A DNA stretch of 40,420 nucleotides, from the NCBI GenBank assembly GCA_041395325.1, contig JAWLAT010000038.1:1-40420 (forward strand), written 5' to 3'. The position numbers were made by a program, and so were the translations under genes. Of this stretch, positions 14,183-23,800 are shown in pieces. Positions within the stretch are counted from its first letter, which is position 1; each line of letters starts with the position of its first letter. The DNA comes from JAWLAT01 sp041395325 (lineage in GTDB: Bacteria; Pseudomonadota; Gammaproteobacteria; Xanthomonadales; SZUA-5). The notes below the pieces were generated by a model. It had not been told where the DNA came from. It did no database searches and saw only the letters and a list, made by a program, of their open reading frames with translations.

Positions 14183-15353
14183 CCACCGCGACGAAGCGGA
14201 AATCCTCGTCCGTATCCATGTCCGACGGCGTCGTTACGTCCACGACGAAGGGCAGTGCGCGCAGGCGCCTGACCAACTCGGGCGACATGAAGTGGTAGTG
14301 GAGATTGAGTTTCTTGAGCTTGCTGTCCTTGAGGTGCAACAAGGCTTCGCCGCCTTCATCGCTCAAGGTACCCAGTGACAGATCCAGGGTCTCGATGCGC
14401 TGCATCAGAGGGCTGTTCACGACGACGGCGGCGATCTGGTCGGCCATGTCGCTGTTGCGCAGACCCAGATACTTGAGGTTTGGGAAGATCTCGCCGGACA
14501 GCAGGGGCTGCAGGTCCTCGATGCGCACCGTCGCACCGTAGTCCTCAGTACCCAGCCACAGCTCCAGATGCTCCAGCTCGTTGAACTGGCTGCTGCAAAC
14601 CCCGCGCAGCACGCTGGCGTCCATCCCGCCCGTTTCCAAGGCCAGCCCGCGCAGCTTGGCATGCTGCAGCGGCGTGAACACCAGACTCGTTCCGCCACGG
14701 GCTCGCAGCAGCTGCAGGTCCGGGAAGGCATTCAGAAGAGGCGCCAGATCGGTCTGGTTGATCCACGACATCTCGTTCTCTTCGCTGGTAATGTCACCGA
14801 CGAAAACGGCGGAGAGCAGCGGCAGCCGGTCACGGTTCTCGATGAGGACATCCAGGACCTCGCCAGGCGTCTTTTCGGAGTCGTCACCAAACCAGGCCCC
14901 GATCACGATGGCCGTAGCCTGCAGGGCCTCGTCCTTGCTCAGGAAATGCTTGAGCGCAGGAACGATCTGATCCTCGTCCCAATCGCTGCGGAAGCGATAG
15001 GCGACATCGCTGCGTGCCGGCTTCTCCATGTCGTAATCGACCACGCGCAGGCCGACGAAAGTGCCCGCGTTCCGATACACATCGTCGCGGTGGTTGATGC
15101 TGGCGAATGCAGCCAAGGGCAGCGACCCGTCCTGCGGCGAGTCGGAGGCCTCGACATAGCCCTTGCCGAGCTTCTCCCGAATCAACTTCTCGGCATCCTT
15201 GACCGCCAAGGCCTCGCTGGCGAAGGACTTGGCGCTGGTCTGTCCGGCAGATCCGGTTCGACCGTAGGTCACGGTATGCGAATCGCCCTCCTGGCGAATG
15301 TTCCAGAACTTGCTGGACTTGGCATCCATGTAGATCAGCTTGCGTTCGATCAT
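14175..15353 (-). CDS. STM4015 family protein: WGR domain + leucine-rich repeats
   Basis: A 392-residue protein. The N-terminus (about 1-75) is a WGR domain (KFWNIRQEGDSHTVTYGRTG, then the lysine/alanine-rich KSFASEALAVKDAEKLIREK). Residues about 210-370 are leucine-rich repeats (LRGLALETGG, LEHLELWLGTEDYG, LKYLGLRNSDM, IETLDLSLGTLSD, LKKLNLHYHFM). The ATG at 15353 begins the conserved MIERKLIYMD; the longer frame to 15386 is not needed. WGR domains bind nucleic acids in PARPs, and LRRs bind proteins. It precedes STM4014 and overlaps it; a further LRR gene lies 22 bases upstream. Confidence 0.85.
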   Translation of the reverse strand: MIERKLIYMDAKSSKFWNIRQEGDSHTVTYGRTGSAGQTSAKSFASEALAVKDAEKLIREKLGKGYVEASDSPQDGSLPLAAFASINHRDDVYRNAGTFVGLRVVDYDMEKPARSDVAYRFRSDWDEDQIVPALKHFLSKDEALQATAIVIGAWFGDDSEKTPGEVLDVLIENRDRLPLLSAVFVGDITSEENEMSWINQTDLAPLLNAFPDLQLLRARGGTSLVFTPLQHAKLRGLALETGGMDASVLRGVCSSQFNELEHLELWLGTEDYGATVRIEDLQPLLSGEIFPNLKYLGLRNSDMADQIAAVVVNSPLMQRIETLDLSLGTLSDEGGEALLHLKDSKLKKLNLHYHFMSPELVRRLRALPFVVDVTTPSDMDTDEDFRFVAVGE

Positions 15354-15375
15354 GTGGTCCCCCGCGCTCGGGCAG

Positions 15376-16266
15376 TCAGGTTTCATGGTCCGGGTGATAG
15401 TCGCTCGGATCGTCGAATCCGGCGATCCAGGCTGCGGCCTGGTGACAGGTCAGTGTCTGCGGTGGCACGCGCAGCAGATACTCCCGCCCGGTCGATGGAC
15501 AACGACAATTCAGTCCGACCAAGGGCTCGTCTTCCAGCAAGTCAATGCGCAGCAGCCGTCGTGGCCCGCCTGGATCTCGATCTTCGTCGAGCACCCGCGC
15601 GTTGGCCTGCCGTGCGAACTCAAGCGTACCCATACGTTCGATCTTGACCCGCCGCAACTCCGTATTGCGCTCCTGCAGAATCTCGCTGACCGTCAGACGC
15701 TCCGGCTGAAACGCCACTCGCTGATCGATGCGTACGCCGCGCCAACGCAGGCGAGTATGCTGCAGCGAGTCCGGCAAGGCGGTGATGGCAGTCCCCGCCA
15801 GGTCCAGCCACCCTGTGAGCGTGAGTTGCTCAGGCACGCGATCGATCTGCAGGCATCCCGCCAGATTCAGATTGGCCAGGCGTGTGAGCCAGTCAGGGAG
15901 CGCGGCCAGTCGGCGGCAGTCTTGCAGGATCAAGGACCCATTGCGTACCTGGGCTGAGCGGGGCCAGCGATGAAACTGCTCGCAGCCGGTCAGGTCCAGA
16001 AACCAGCACTCCAGTCCCTCTGGCAAGGCCTCCAGCGCCGTGCAGTTGCGCAAACTCAGTGAACCGACCTTCAGATTCTCCGGCAAGGCGCGCAGACGAG
16101 GAGCGTCGTCCAGGATCAAACGACTGGCGACGCGCAGGTCCGCTGGCAAGTGCTCGAGTCGATAGCCAGTGAGGTCCAGTTCGTAGCAGTTGAGGTTCGC
16201 CGGCAACGGCTGGTCTCGATCGCGCAACTCCAGCGTCGCACCTGGCCCGACGTCAGTCCCGGACAA
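15376..16266 (-). CDS. leucine-rich-repeat protein
   Basis: A 296-residue protein. Residues about 25-190 hold repeats of the form CYELDLTGYRLEHLP, RLRALPENLKVGSLSLRN, CTALEALPEGLECWFLDL, LANLNLAGCLQIDRVPEQL and WLDLAGTAITALPD. The C-terminal part (about 200-296) is a separate domain with ERMGTLEFARQANARVLDEDRDPGGPRRLLRI and paired cysteines (LNCRCPSTGREYLL). Start: TTG at 16266, because GGAGGAG lies 7 bases upstream and the deduced MSGTDVGPGATLELRD flows into the first repeat. The long upstream frame only copies the preceding gene in another frame. This start overlaps the end of the small gene 16253-16555 by 14 bases, implying coupled translation. Function unknown. Confidence 0.8.
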   Translation of the reverse strand: MSGTDVGPGATLELRDRDQPLPANLNCYELDLTGYRLEHLPADLRVASRLILDDAPRLRALPENLKVGSLSLRNCTALEALPEGLECWFLDLTGCEQFHRWPRSAQVRNGSLILQDCRRLAALPDWLTRLANLNLAGCLQIDRVPEQLTLTGWLDLAGTAITALPDSLQHTRLRWRGVRIDQRVAFQPERLTVSEILQERNTELRRVKIERMGTLEFARQANARVLDEDRDPGGPRRLLRIDLLEDEPLVGLNCRCPSTGREYLLRVPPQTLTCHQAAAWIAGFDDPSDYHPDHET

Positions 16267-16555
16267 TCCGAATCTCCTCCGGACTGTACTCGCGCTGTCG
16301 CCACACGCGATAAACACCCTGCGGCAACGGAATCCGGCCGTGTTCCTCATGGACCACGCCGACATCCTCCGAGCGCACGTCCAGAATCAGGCCCTGCGGG
16401 CCGCGGTACAACTTGGCGCCGGACGACGGCGCAATCCGATGCGAGTGACTCGTGAGCTCACCATGCGCAAGGATCAAATGCGGCAGCGGCTCCGCAGGCT
16501 CCGGAAGGCTCGCGATCTGCTGGATCATGACGTCGCCGTGCCGAAATTGCTTCAT
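16253..16555 (-). CDS. small conserved protein, first gene of the STM4014/4015/LRR operon
   Basis: A 100-residue protein starting MKQFRHGDVMIQQ, with GGAG 8 bases upstream; the longer frame to 16654 is unlikely. It has conserved-looking segments HGELTSHSHRI and VVHEEHGRIPLPQGVYRVWRQREYSPEEIR, a histidine-rich beta-rich fold that could hold a metal in a cupin-like manner (inference). I have seen this kind of protein next to the LRR gene, but no function is known to me. It probably heads the minus-strand operon that runs to 13145. Confidence 0.75.
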   Translation of the reverse strand: MKQFRHGDVMIQQIASLPEPAEPLPHLILAHGELTSHSHRIAPSSGAKLYRGPQGLILDVRSEDVGVVHEEHGRIPLPQGVYRVWRQREYSPEEIRIVRD

Positions 16556-16752
16556 GGCTGAGACTCCAAAGTCCTTGACGAATATAGCCCATCGGGATGC
16601 GCTCCTGACGCGACCGCTCAGCATCTGGACGTGATCTGGCATGCGGCTACCCAAAGCCCGGATCTGTCAACTGCTTCCGGGATCTTGGGCTCGATGGCAA
16701 TACCTGGGTAATCGCGTCCCAGGTTATGCAGAGCGCACGCCAGGCTGGCGAC

Positions 16753-16773
16753 AAAAAGCCGGATTCAGCCGGC
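16753..16773 (-). terminator. rho-independent terminator of the thioredoxin-fold gene
   Basis: On the minus strand GCCGG-CTGAAT-CCGGC is followed directly by TTTTT (16757-16753). It lies 18 bases beyond the stop of the gene at 16791-17672. The stem is short but GC-rich. Confidence 0.75.
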
Positions 16774-16790
16774 CCAACGTCAAGCCACGG

Positions 16791-17672
16791 TTAGTCCACG
16801 CGCTCGATCAGGCGGACCAGCTCGTCGATCTGAGAATCGTCCGGCCAGCCGGTCAGTCTGTCCTGCACCTGCCCATCCTTGAGGATGTAGAAGCTCGGCG
16901 TCCCCCAATTGCTGATGAACGGCCAATCGTCGCGGGTGTTCGTGAGAACGATTTCCACCGAATCATGCGCAGCATTCCATTCGAGCAATTCGCTCAAATG
17001 GAGCCTTTGGCCGACCGGCGTGAGATAGATGGCGCGGCTGGGCCGGATGCTGTTTTGCTTGGACCCAATCACAGTCATGGCCCGATTGGAGAAGCTGCAC
17101 AGCGGATGCACGACGGCAACCAGTCGGATTTCGCTCAGATCCATCGACAGCGGAACCAGTTGGCTGCCCGACTCATCTATGCGATAGGCGACGGGGTGGT
17201 CGAAGTCGACCTCCGCGATATCGGGAATGTCCTCCACTTCGAGAGTCGGGTGTTGCAGCTTGAAGGCGCGCGCCTCTTCGAATCGGCGATGACCTACCAG
17301 GGCCTGGAAGAAAAAGGTCCGATGCTGCTCATCGGCCACACCCAGTGCCTCAAGTTCGGACAAGGCGCCTCGGAGCATGCTCAGGCTGGCCTCGCTTTGC
17401 GCGTAAGCGTTGACCAATTCCAGCGACCGAAACTGCACCACCCGGCAGTCTGTTCCGATGTCATCGGCACGATCAAAGCCCTCCTGAAATGCCAGCTGGG
17501 CGGCCATCAGCCGATCCCCGAGCGCATCTCTGTCGACCACAGTAGTCAAGTGAATTTCGAGCAGATGATTGAAATGATCGGTGCACTGCTCCGTCGAAAT
17601 CGCCTCGGCATCCGCAAAAGCAACCTGAATAACCCCCAGCAGCGCCAAGACCGGCCACGTCCCCTTTTTCAC
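16791..17672 (-). CDS. exported thioredoxin-fold protein with unusual active site
   Basis: A 293-residue protein from a GTG at 17672 (VKKGTWPVLALLGVIQVAFADAEA), with GGAG 9 bases upstream; the signal peptide is cut after FADA. The long upstream frame to 17828 has no start signal. The C-terminal 115 residues are thioredoxin-like: LVAVVHPLCSFSNRAM occupies the active-site position, and WGTPSFYILKDGQVQDRLTG carries the cis-proline strand. The active site is CSFS, with Cys192 but no second cysteine, so disulfide exchange of the usual CxxC kind is not possible. The N-terminal region is helical with tetratricopeptide-like character. It stands between the adhesin end and the STM4015 operon on the same strand, with its own terminator. 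Confidence 0.75.
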   Translation of the reverse strand: MKKGTWPVLALLGVIQVAFADAEAISTEQCTDHFNHLLEIHLTTVVDRDALGDRLMAAQLAFQEGFDRADDIGTDCRVVQFRSLELVNAYAQSEASLSMLRGALSELEALGVADEQHRTFFFQALVGHRRFEEARAFKLQHPTLEVEDIPDIAEVDFDHPVAYRIDESGSQLVPLSMDLSEIRLVAVVHPLCSFSNRAMTVIGSKQNSIRPSRAIYLTPVGQRLHLSELLEWNAAHDSVEIVLTNTRDDWPFISNWGTPSFYILKDGQVQDRLTGWPDDSQIDELVRLIERVD

Positions 17673-17856
17673 TTTGGGCGCTCCAACGGAAAACTGATCT
17701 GACTCTGGGCGGATTGCAGGCGTGTTGCAAGACGCGTGGAACACGGTTGTTTGGTCGCACTTCAGATTGTCGGATGCGCTGAGATGGGTGCCCTGCGTAG
17801 GCACCCACCTACTGTCTAGTCGATGCAAAGGACTTCACGCCACCCCAACGGGCCGC

Positions 17857-20800
17857 TCAGTGCAGTTCCACCTCCGTCAGCTGCCAGCGGTCACCAACCA
17901 GCACGGCATGCCAGGCCAGCGTCGGTTCCTGCGCGTAGCTTTGCCAGGCACCCAGCGTCCAGCGGCCATCGGGGCCACGCTTGGCCAGCGCGTACTCGAC
18001 GGCCTCCCCGTCCAGCCGCGCGTAGATCCGCGCCACGTCGCCATGATCGTCATCGAGTCGGTAGACGACCCGGGCAACGCTGTCGAGCAGGGGCGCGAGT
18101 GCGGCCGTCGGTAGCCGCAGGCTGCCAGCCGGCCCGGTTACGGCCGGCGACTCGAAGCCATCTTCGAACAGGCCCTCGAGCAAATTCACATCCGTCGCGC
18201 TGTTGTTGCCCGGATTCGGATCTTCAACGGTGGTGTCCGCTGGCAGCGTCAGCGTTGCGGTGTTGACGACTTGCTCAGGCGATCCATTCACCCGGCCGTA
18301 GATCGTGAAGTCCTCCATGGCACCGGCTGGCAGCGTCGCCAGCACCAGGTCGAGATCGCCGGTGCCGCTGGCCGGGTCGGCGAACCAGATCACCGACAGC
18401 AGGCTCGTCGGCAGGATGTCCTGCACACGGATCTGCGCCGCATCGTCCGGACCGGCATTGCGCACCTGAACCGTGTAGACGATCAGGTCATTCGGCGCAT
18501 AGGTCGCCAGACCATCGGTCTTGCTGATCGAGACATCCGCGAGCGCATACACCAGCGTCTGCAGACTGCCGGCCGCACCGCTGTCCGATGCCAGATAGTT
18601 GGCGTCACCGGCGTAGCTGGCCGTCACCGTGCGGCTGCCGAGGGTGTCGAAGCTGAGATCGCAACTCGTGGCCGGCAACGTGGCCGTGCAGCTGGATGAG
18701 CCACTGGTCAGCGTCACGCTGCCCGTGGGCGTTCCCGCCCCCGGCGCTGTCGCCGCCAGGGTGAAGCTGAAGGCCGTCGGCTGGTTGATCCGGCTGCGTG
18801 CCGGGTCCGTCACGCTGATCGTCGTCGCGGCGGCCGTGACCGGGTGGCTGGCCGTGCTGCTGCTGGCGTCGAAGGTCGAGCTGTCCGGCAGGTAGCTCGC
18901 CGTCAATGTCTTCGTCCCCACGGTGAGGCTCGCCAGGCTGCAGCTCATCGACGAGGCTGGCACCGCTCCGGCACTCAATGGTGCCGAGCAGCTGGTCGTG
19001 CCATCGCTGATGGTGACGCTGCCAGTCGGCGACGCAATCTGAGCCGTCACCATCACCGCGACCGTGTAAGGCTGACCGACTACAGTCGTCGAAGGCGAGA
19101 TGCTGTCGATCACCGTCGTCGTCGGCTGCAGGTCGTCGTCTTCGATCGTGCCGGTACCGGTCAGTGCGCCGGGCGTCGCGTTGCGGATGTCGGTGAGGTT
19201 GAGCGCGAAGCTCTCGTTACCTTCAAAGGTGGTATCACCGTTGATGCTCACCGGGACGCTGACACTGGTCTGCCCGGCCGAGATCGTGAACGGCGTCAGG
19301 GCGAGTGCCAGGTAGTCATTGTCGGCCGTGGTTGCCGATCCATCCGCCGTGGATGCGTTGAAGCCCACGTCCAGGGCGAAGGGCGCCGCGATCGACACCA
19401 CGAAGTTCATCGTGCTGGTGCCGCCATTGCCTTCGGACTGGCTCGGGCTGCTGATCGACAACGCAGGTGGCGCCAGCGCCTGCACGGTCACCGTGGCGCT
19501 GTCGCAGCTGGTCGGGTTGAGCATTTCGCAGATCTGGTAGACCAGCGTGTGGCTGCCCACCGGCATCCCGGCAGTTGCGGTGACCGCACCGCTGGACGGG
19601 TTCAGCGCCAGGTTCGGATGACTGACCGACACCTGGCTCAGCGTCACCTCGCCCGCCACCACCAGACTGCCGTCCAGCGTGTCGTTGACGAGCACATTGG
19701 CCACCGCGGTACCGCCGCCAGTGGCGCCCGCCGCGACCGCGCCGCTGTCTTCGACCGCGTCGATCACCGCCGCACCGACGTCCACATTGATCGTCGCCAG
19801 ATCGCAGTTGGCCGGATTGAGCTGCTCGCAGATCCGGTAGCTCACCACGTAGATGCCGACGGCCGTTGCGGCGGCGACATTCACCTCGCCGGTCGCCGGA
19901 TTGAGGGTCACCTGCGGGCTCGTCGTCCCGTCCTGGGTCAGCGACACCGTCGCCAGCGTGGCCGGACTGCCGTCCAGCGTGTCATTGACCAGCACGTTCG
20001 GCACGGCGATGCCGCCGCTCGCACCACTGGCCACCGTCCCGCTGTCATCGACGGCATCGATCACCGCCGCGCCTACGCTCACGCTCACATTGGCCGTGTC
20101 GCAGTTGGTCGGGATGGACTGCTCGCAGATCTGGTAGACCACCGAGTAGCTTCCGGCCGCGGTGGCCGGCGCGACACTCAGCGCCCCTGTTGCCGCGTTC
20201 AAGGACACGTTCGGGTGGGTCGTGCTCACCTGGGTCAGCGTCACGTTCGCCAGCGTCGCCGCCCCGCCATCGAGCGTGTCATTGGTCAGCACATTCGCCA
20301 CCGCCGTTCCGCCGCTGGCGCCATTGGCCACCGTGCCGGCATCGTCCACGGCGGCGATGACGACATCATTGTCGGCAATCGTCACCGTGACATCGTCGAC
20401 CATCAGACCGTTGTGGGCCGGCGCCGCGCTGCTGGTCACCGCCGTGATGATCGTACTGAAGTGCGGGCTGGCCTCGACGATGGCGTCGTCGACTGCCTGC
20501 ACGGTCACGGTCACGCCGGTCAGCGCGTTGGCCGGCGTCAGAGTGACGGTTTGCGGCGAGGGGCCAAAGCCGCTGCCGCTGTCGACCACGACGTTGGCAT
20601 CGAAGCTCAGCTCGATCGTGACATCACTCCGCGGCGCCCGGTCCAGACTGATGACGAAGCTGTCGCTGGTCGGGCCTGCTTCGCTCACCACCAGACTCGT
20701 CGGGGTCACCTCGACCACCCCAAACATCGAATCGATCTGCCGTTCGTACGCTCCAACGTCGACAATCGGCGCCGTACCAATGCCGCTGTCGGGCTCGTTG

Positions 20801-23800
20801 GCATCGTCGACTCGCCTGGGATTTCCATCCACATCGGTCACCACACCGGCTGGAATCAGGGCATTGCTGCCCGAGTCGATGGCGCTGCTGAAATCGTCCA
20901 GACGATAGTCACCGGCGGTGGTCGGCGCGTTGTCGCTGGCGTCCACCCGTTCGACGAACAACGGATCAATCCCGATGATCGTACGTACGGAGTTGAATCC
21001 GACGTTCGCGGAAATCTCCGGTGCGTGAGGCGCTTCGTTGCCGTAGAGGATCGAATTTCGCACGTCAGCCGAGTAGGACCCCAGATTGGAGACACCACCC
21101 CCGGAGGTGCCGGCGAAGTTCCCGGCCACGGTGGCATTGATCAGGAACAGGCTGCCCCGATTCAGGATGCCACCGCCAAAGCCGCCGTCAGCCCGATTAC
21201 CGGAAACCAGGCTGTTGAGGACGTTGAGGGTCGTTCCGGCACCCGCGAAGACGGCGCCGCCGGAACCGCTGGGCAGCTGTGCCGCATTGCCGGACAGCCG
21301 GCAGCTGCGCAGGGTGAGCGTGCCGGAACTCAGGTGGATGGCGCCACCGTCGGGGAAGCTGCCAGAAGCCTCACCACCCAGCAGTTCGAGTTGGTTCAGC
21401 GTCAGGCTGGCGCTGACCAGGAAATGGCGGAAGGCCGGGCTGCCGGCCAGGCGGGTCACCACCACACCGGTCCCGCCGTCGATGGTCAGCGGCTTGGACA
21501 CGGCGATCTCGGCGCTGCTCAGCTCGACCGTGTCGATGCTGCTGGCAAAGGTGATCGTGCTGCCAGGGCAGGCATCGGCGATGATCTGCCGCAACGATCC
21601 GGCGCCGCTGTCGGCGCTGGTGGTGACGACGGTGGCCGGACAGCTGATGTTGAACGCCGCCGAGGTCGTGCCGGTCGCCCCGGCGCCGCTGGCCGTCAGC
21701 GTATAGCCCGTCCCGCCGTTGCTGACCGTCAGACCCGGGAAGGTCGCGATGCCATCGCTGGCGGCGACCGTGGTGGTACCACCCAGTGTTGCGCTGCCAG
21801 GGTTGTTGCCCAGCGCGACGCTGATGCTGGCCATCGACGTGGTCAGATTGCCACCTGCATCGAGGATTCGGACGGTCGGCGCCGGCGTGATCACCGCACC
21901 AGCCGCCGTGTTGGTTGGCTGCTGGCCGAACGCCAGCTGCGCGGGTGCACCGACGACCACGTCGAAGGCGCTTGAAGTGGCCCCGGAGAGGCCGGCACTG
22001 CTTGCGGTGAACGTGTAGCCGCTGCCGGCCGCGTCGATCGACAGCCCGGGGAAGCTGGCCAGACCCGCCACCGCCGCCACGGTCGCCGTGCCACTCAGCG
22101 TGCCACCACCCGGATTGCTGCCGATCGCGATGGTCACGTTGGCCGTGGAGGTGGTCGGGTTGCCGAAGGCATCGAGTAGCCGCACGGTCGGTGCCGGTGT
22201 GATCGCGGCGCCGCCCGTCGTGTTGGTTGGCTGCTGCCCGAAGACCAGCTGCGTGGCCACCGCCATTTGCACTGGCGTCGGCCCGGCGGTGCTCGTGCAA
22301 CGCGCCGCGGCCGGACAGGCCGGGTCGCCGCCGCCGGACACCGTCGCCGTGTTGGTGACACTGGCACCCGCTGCCGCCGTCGGCGTCACCGGAATCACGA
22401 AACTGGTGCTGCCACTGGCCGCCAGACCCGCGGCGATCGTGCAGGTGACGGTCTGTCCGGCGCTGCTGCAGTTTCCGGGCAAGGTCCCGATCGTCAGGCC
22501 GCTGGGGATGGTGTCGGTGATCGTCGCCACCGCCGTCGTTGCCACCGGTCCGGTGTTCTGCACTTGCAGCGTGTAGGACGCCGGCACGCCAACGGTCCAG
22601 GGCGACGCACTGGCCGTCTTGGTCAGCGTCAACGCGGGCGCCAGCACAGTGTGTGGTTCGGTGGCCGAGGTGCTGTCTGCGTGGCTCGCCGAAGCCGAAT
22701 ATTCCGCGGTCAGGTCGCGCATCCCGGTGGTGTTGAAAGTGATGGCGCAGGAGAACAGCGCGGTCGTGCCCGCCCCTGAAGTCGCCGTCGTGTCGGTGCA
22801 GCTCTCGCCGGTCGATGCGGTCACCACCACCTGGCCATTGGCCGGCTGGCTGCTGTCACCGGTCACCGACACGTCGATCGGGACCGCCTGGCCGAGGGCC
22901 GAAGGGTCCGGCAAGTCGGCGGTGATCGCCGTGCTGGTGCTCTCCCCAACGAGCCTGAGTTCGTAGGTCTCGGAGCGCGATGCATTGGCCTCGTTGCGGC
23001 CGTCGGCGATGACAATGCGGTCAATCGTGGTGTCAAAGGCCATGCCGGCCGAAGCGGCCAGCGTCGGCAGCGGGGTCAGAATCTCGATTTCGCGCCAGCG
23101 ATTGGTGGCGGCGTCGTACTCCCAGGTATTGTTGTGAAAGGTCTGTGGGAAGCTCAGGATGTCCGATCCGCCATGCATGATGTGGCGCTTGCGCACCGAG
23201 TCGTAGGCCATGGCCGGGGTGGATCGCAAGGTCGGTCGGTCCGGGCCGGCAACGCCTCCGGGATCACGCAGCGTCCAGCCGCTGCCGGGCAGGTAGAGCC
23301 AAATGTCGTTGTAGTGCGGATTGCCGGTGCTACCGCCCTCGTCACCGCCAAATAGCAGGTAGGCATCGAGATCGGGGTCGTAGACCAGACTGTGGCTCTC
23401 GCGCGCGGCGGGCACCGCGCTGCTGCTGCCACCCGGGTCCAGTCGCAACCAGGTATTGCTGGCCAATTGGAAGGCCCAGGTCTCGTTGGTCGGCGTGCCC
23501 GAGCGCCGCCCACCGAAGAACACGAATTGATTGCGCACCGGGTCGAACAACGCTGTGGCGCCAAGGCGCACGCCCGGATGCGTGGGACTCGACGCGCCGC
23601 CCGGATCCAGCTGGACCCAGCCGCTGCCGGGTGTGTAGCGCCAGAAATCGCTCACCGAACCAGCGCTGGCGACGCCGGCATACAGATAGGCGCTGCCATT
23701 GCCAGCAGCGAAACTGTGGCTCCGCCGAGCGCTCGGCAACGGCGTGCCAGCGGCCACCGGGGCCCAGCCCGTGCTTGGCTGGTACTGGTAGAGGTCATTC

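Noticed and set aside
18844..21975. Plus-strand frame of 1043 codons, and another at 23392-26442
   Set aside because: Both lie entirely opposite the giant secreted gene; Arg/Gly/His-rich compositions are typical of high-GC antisense frames.
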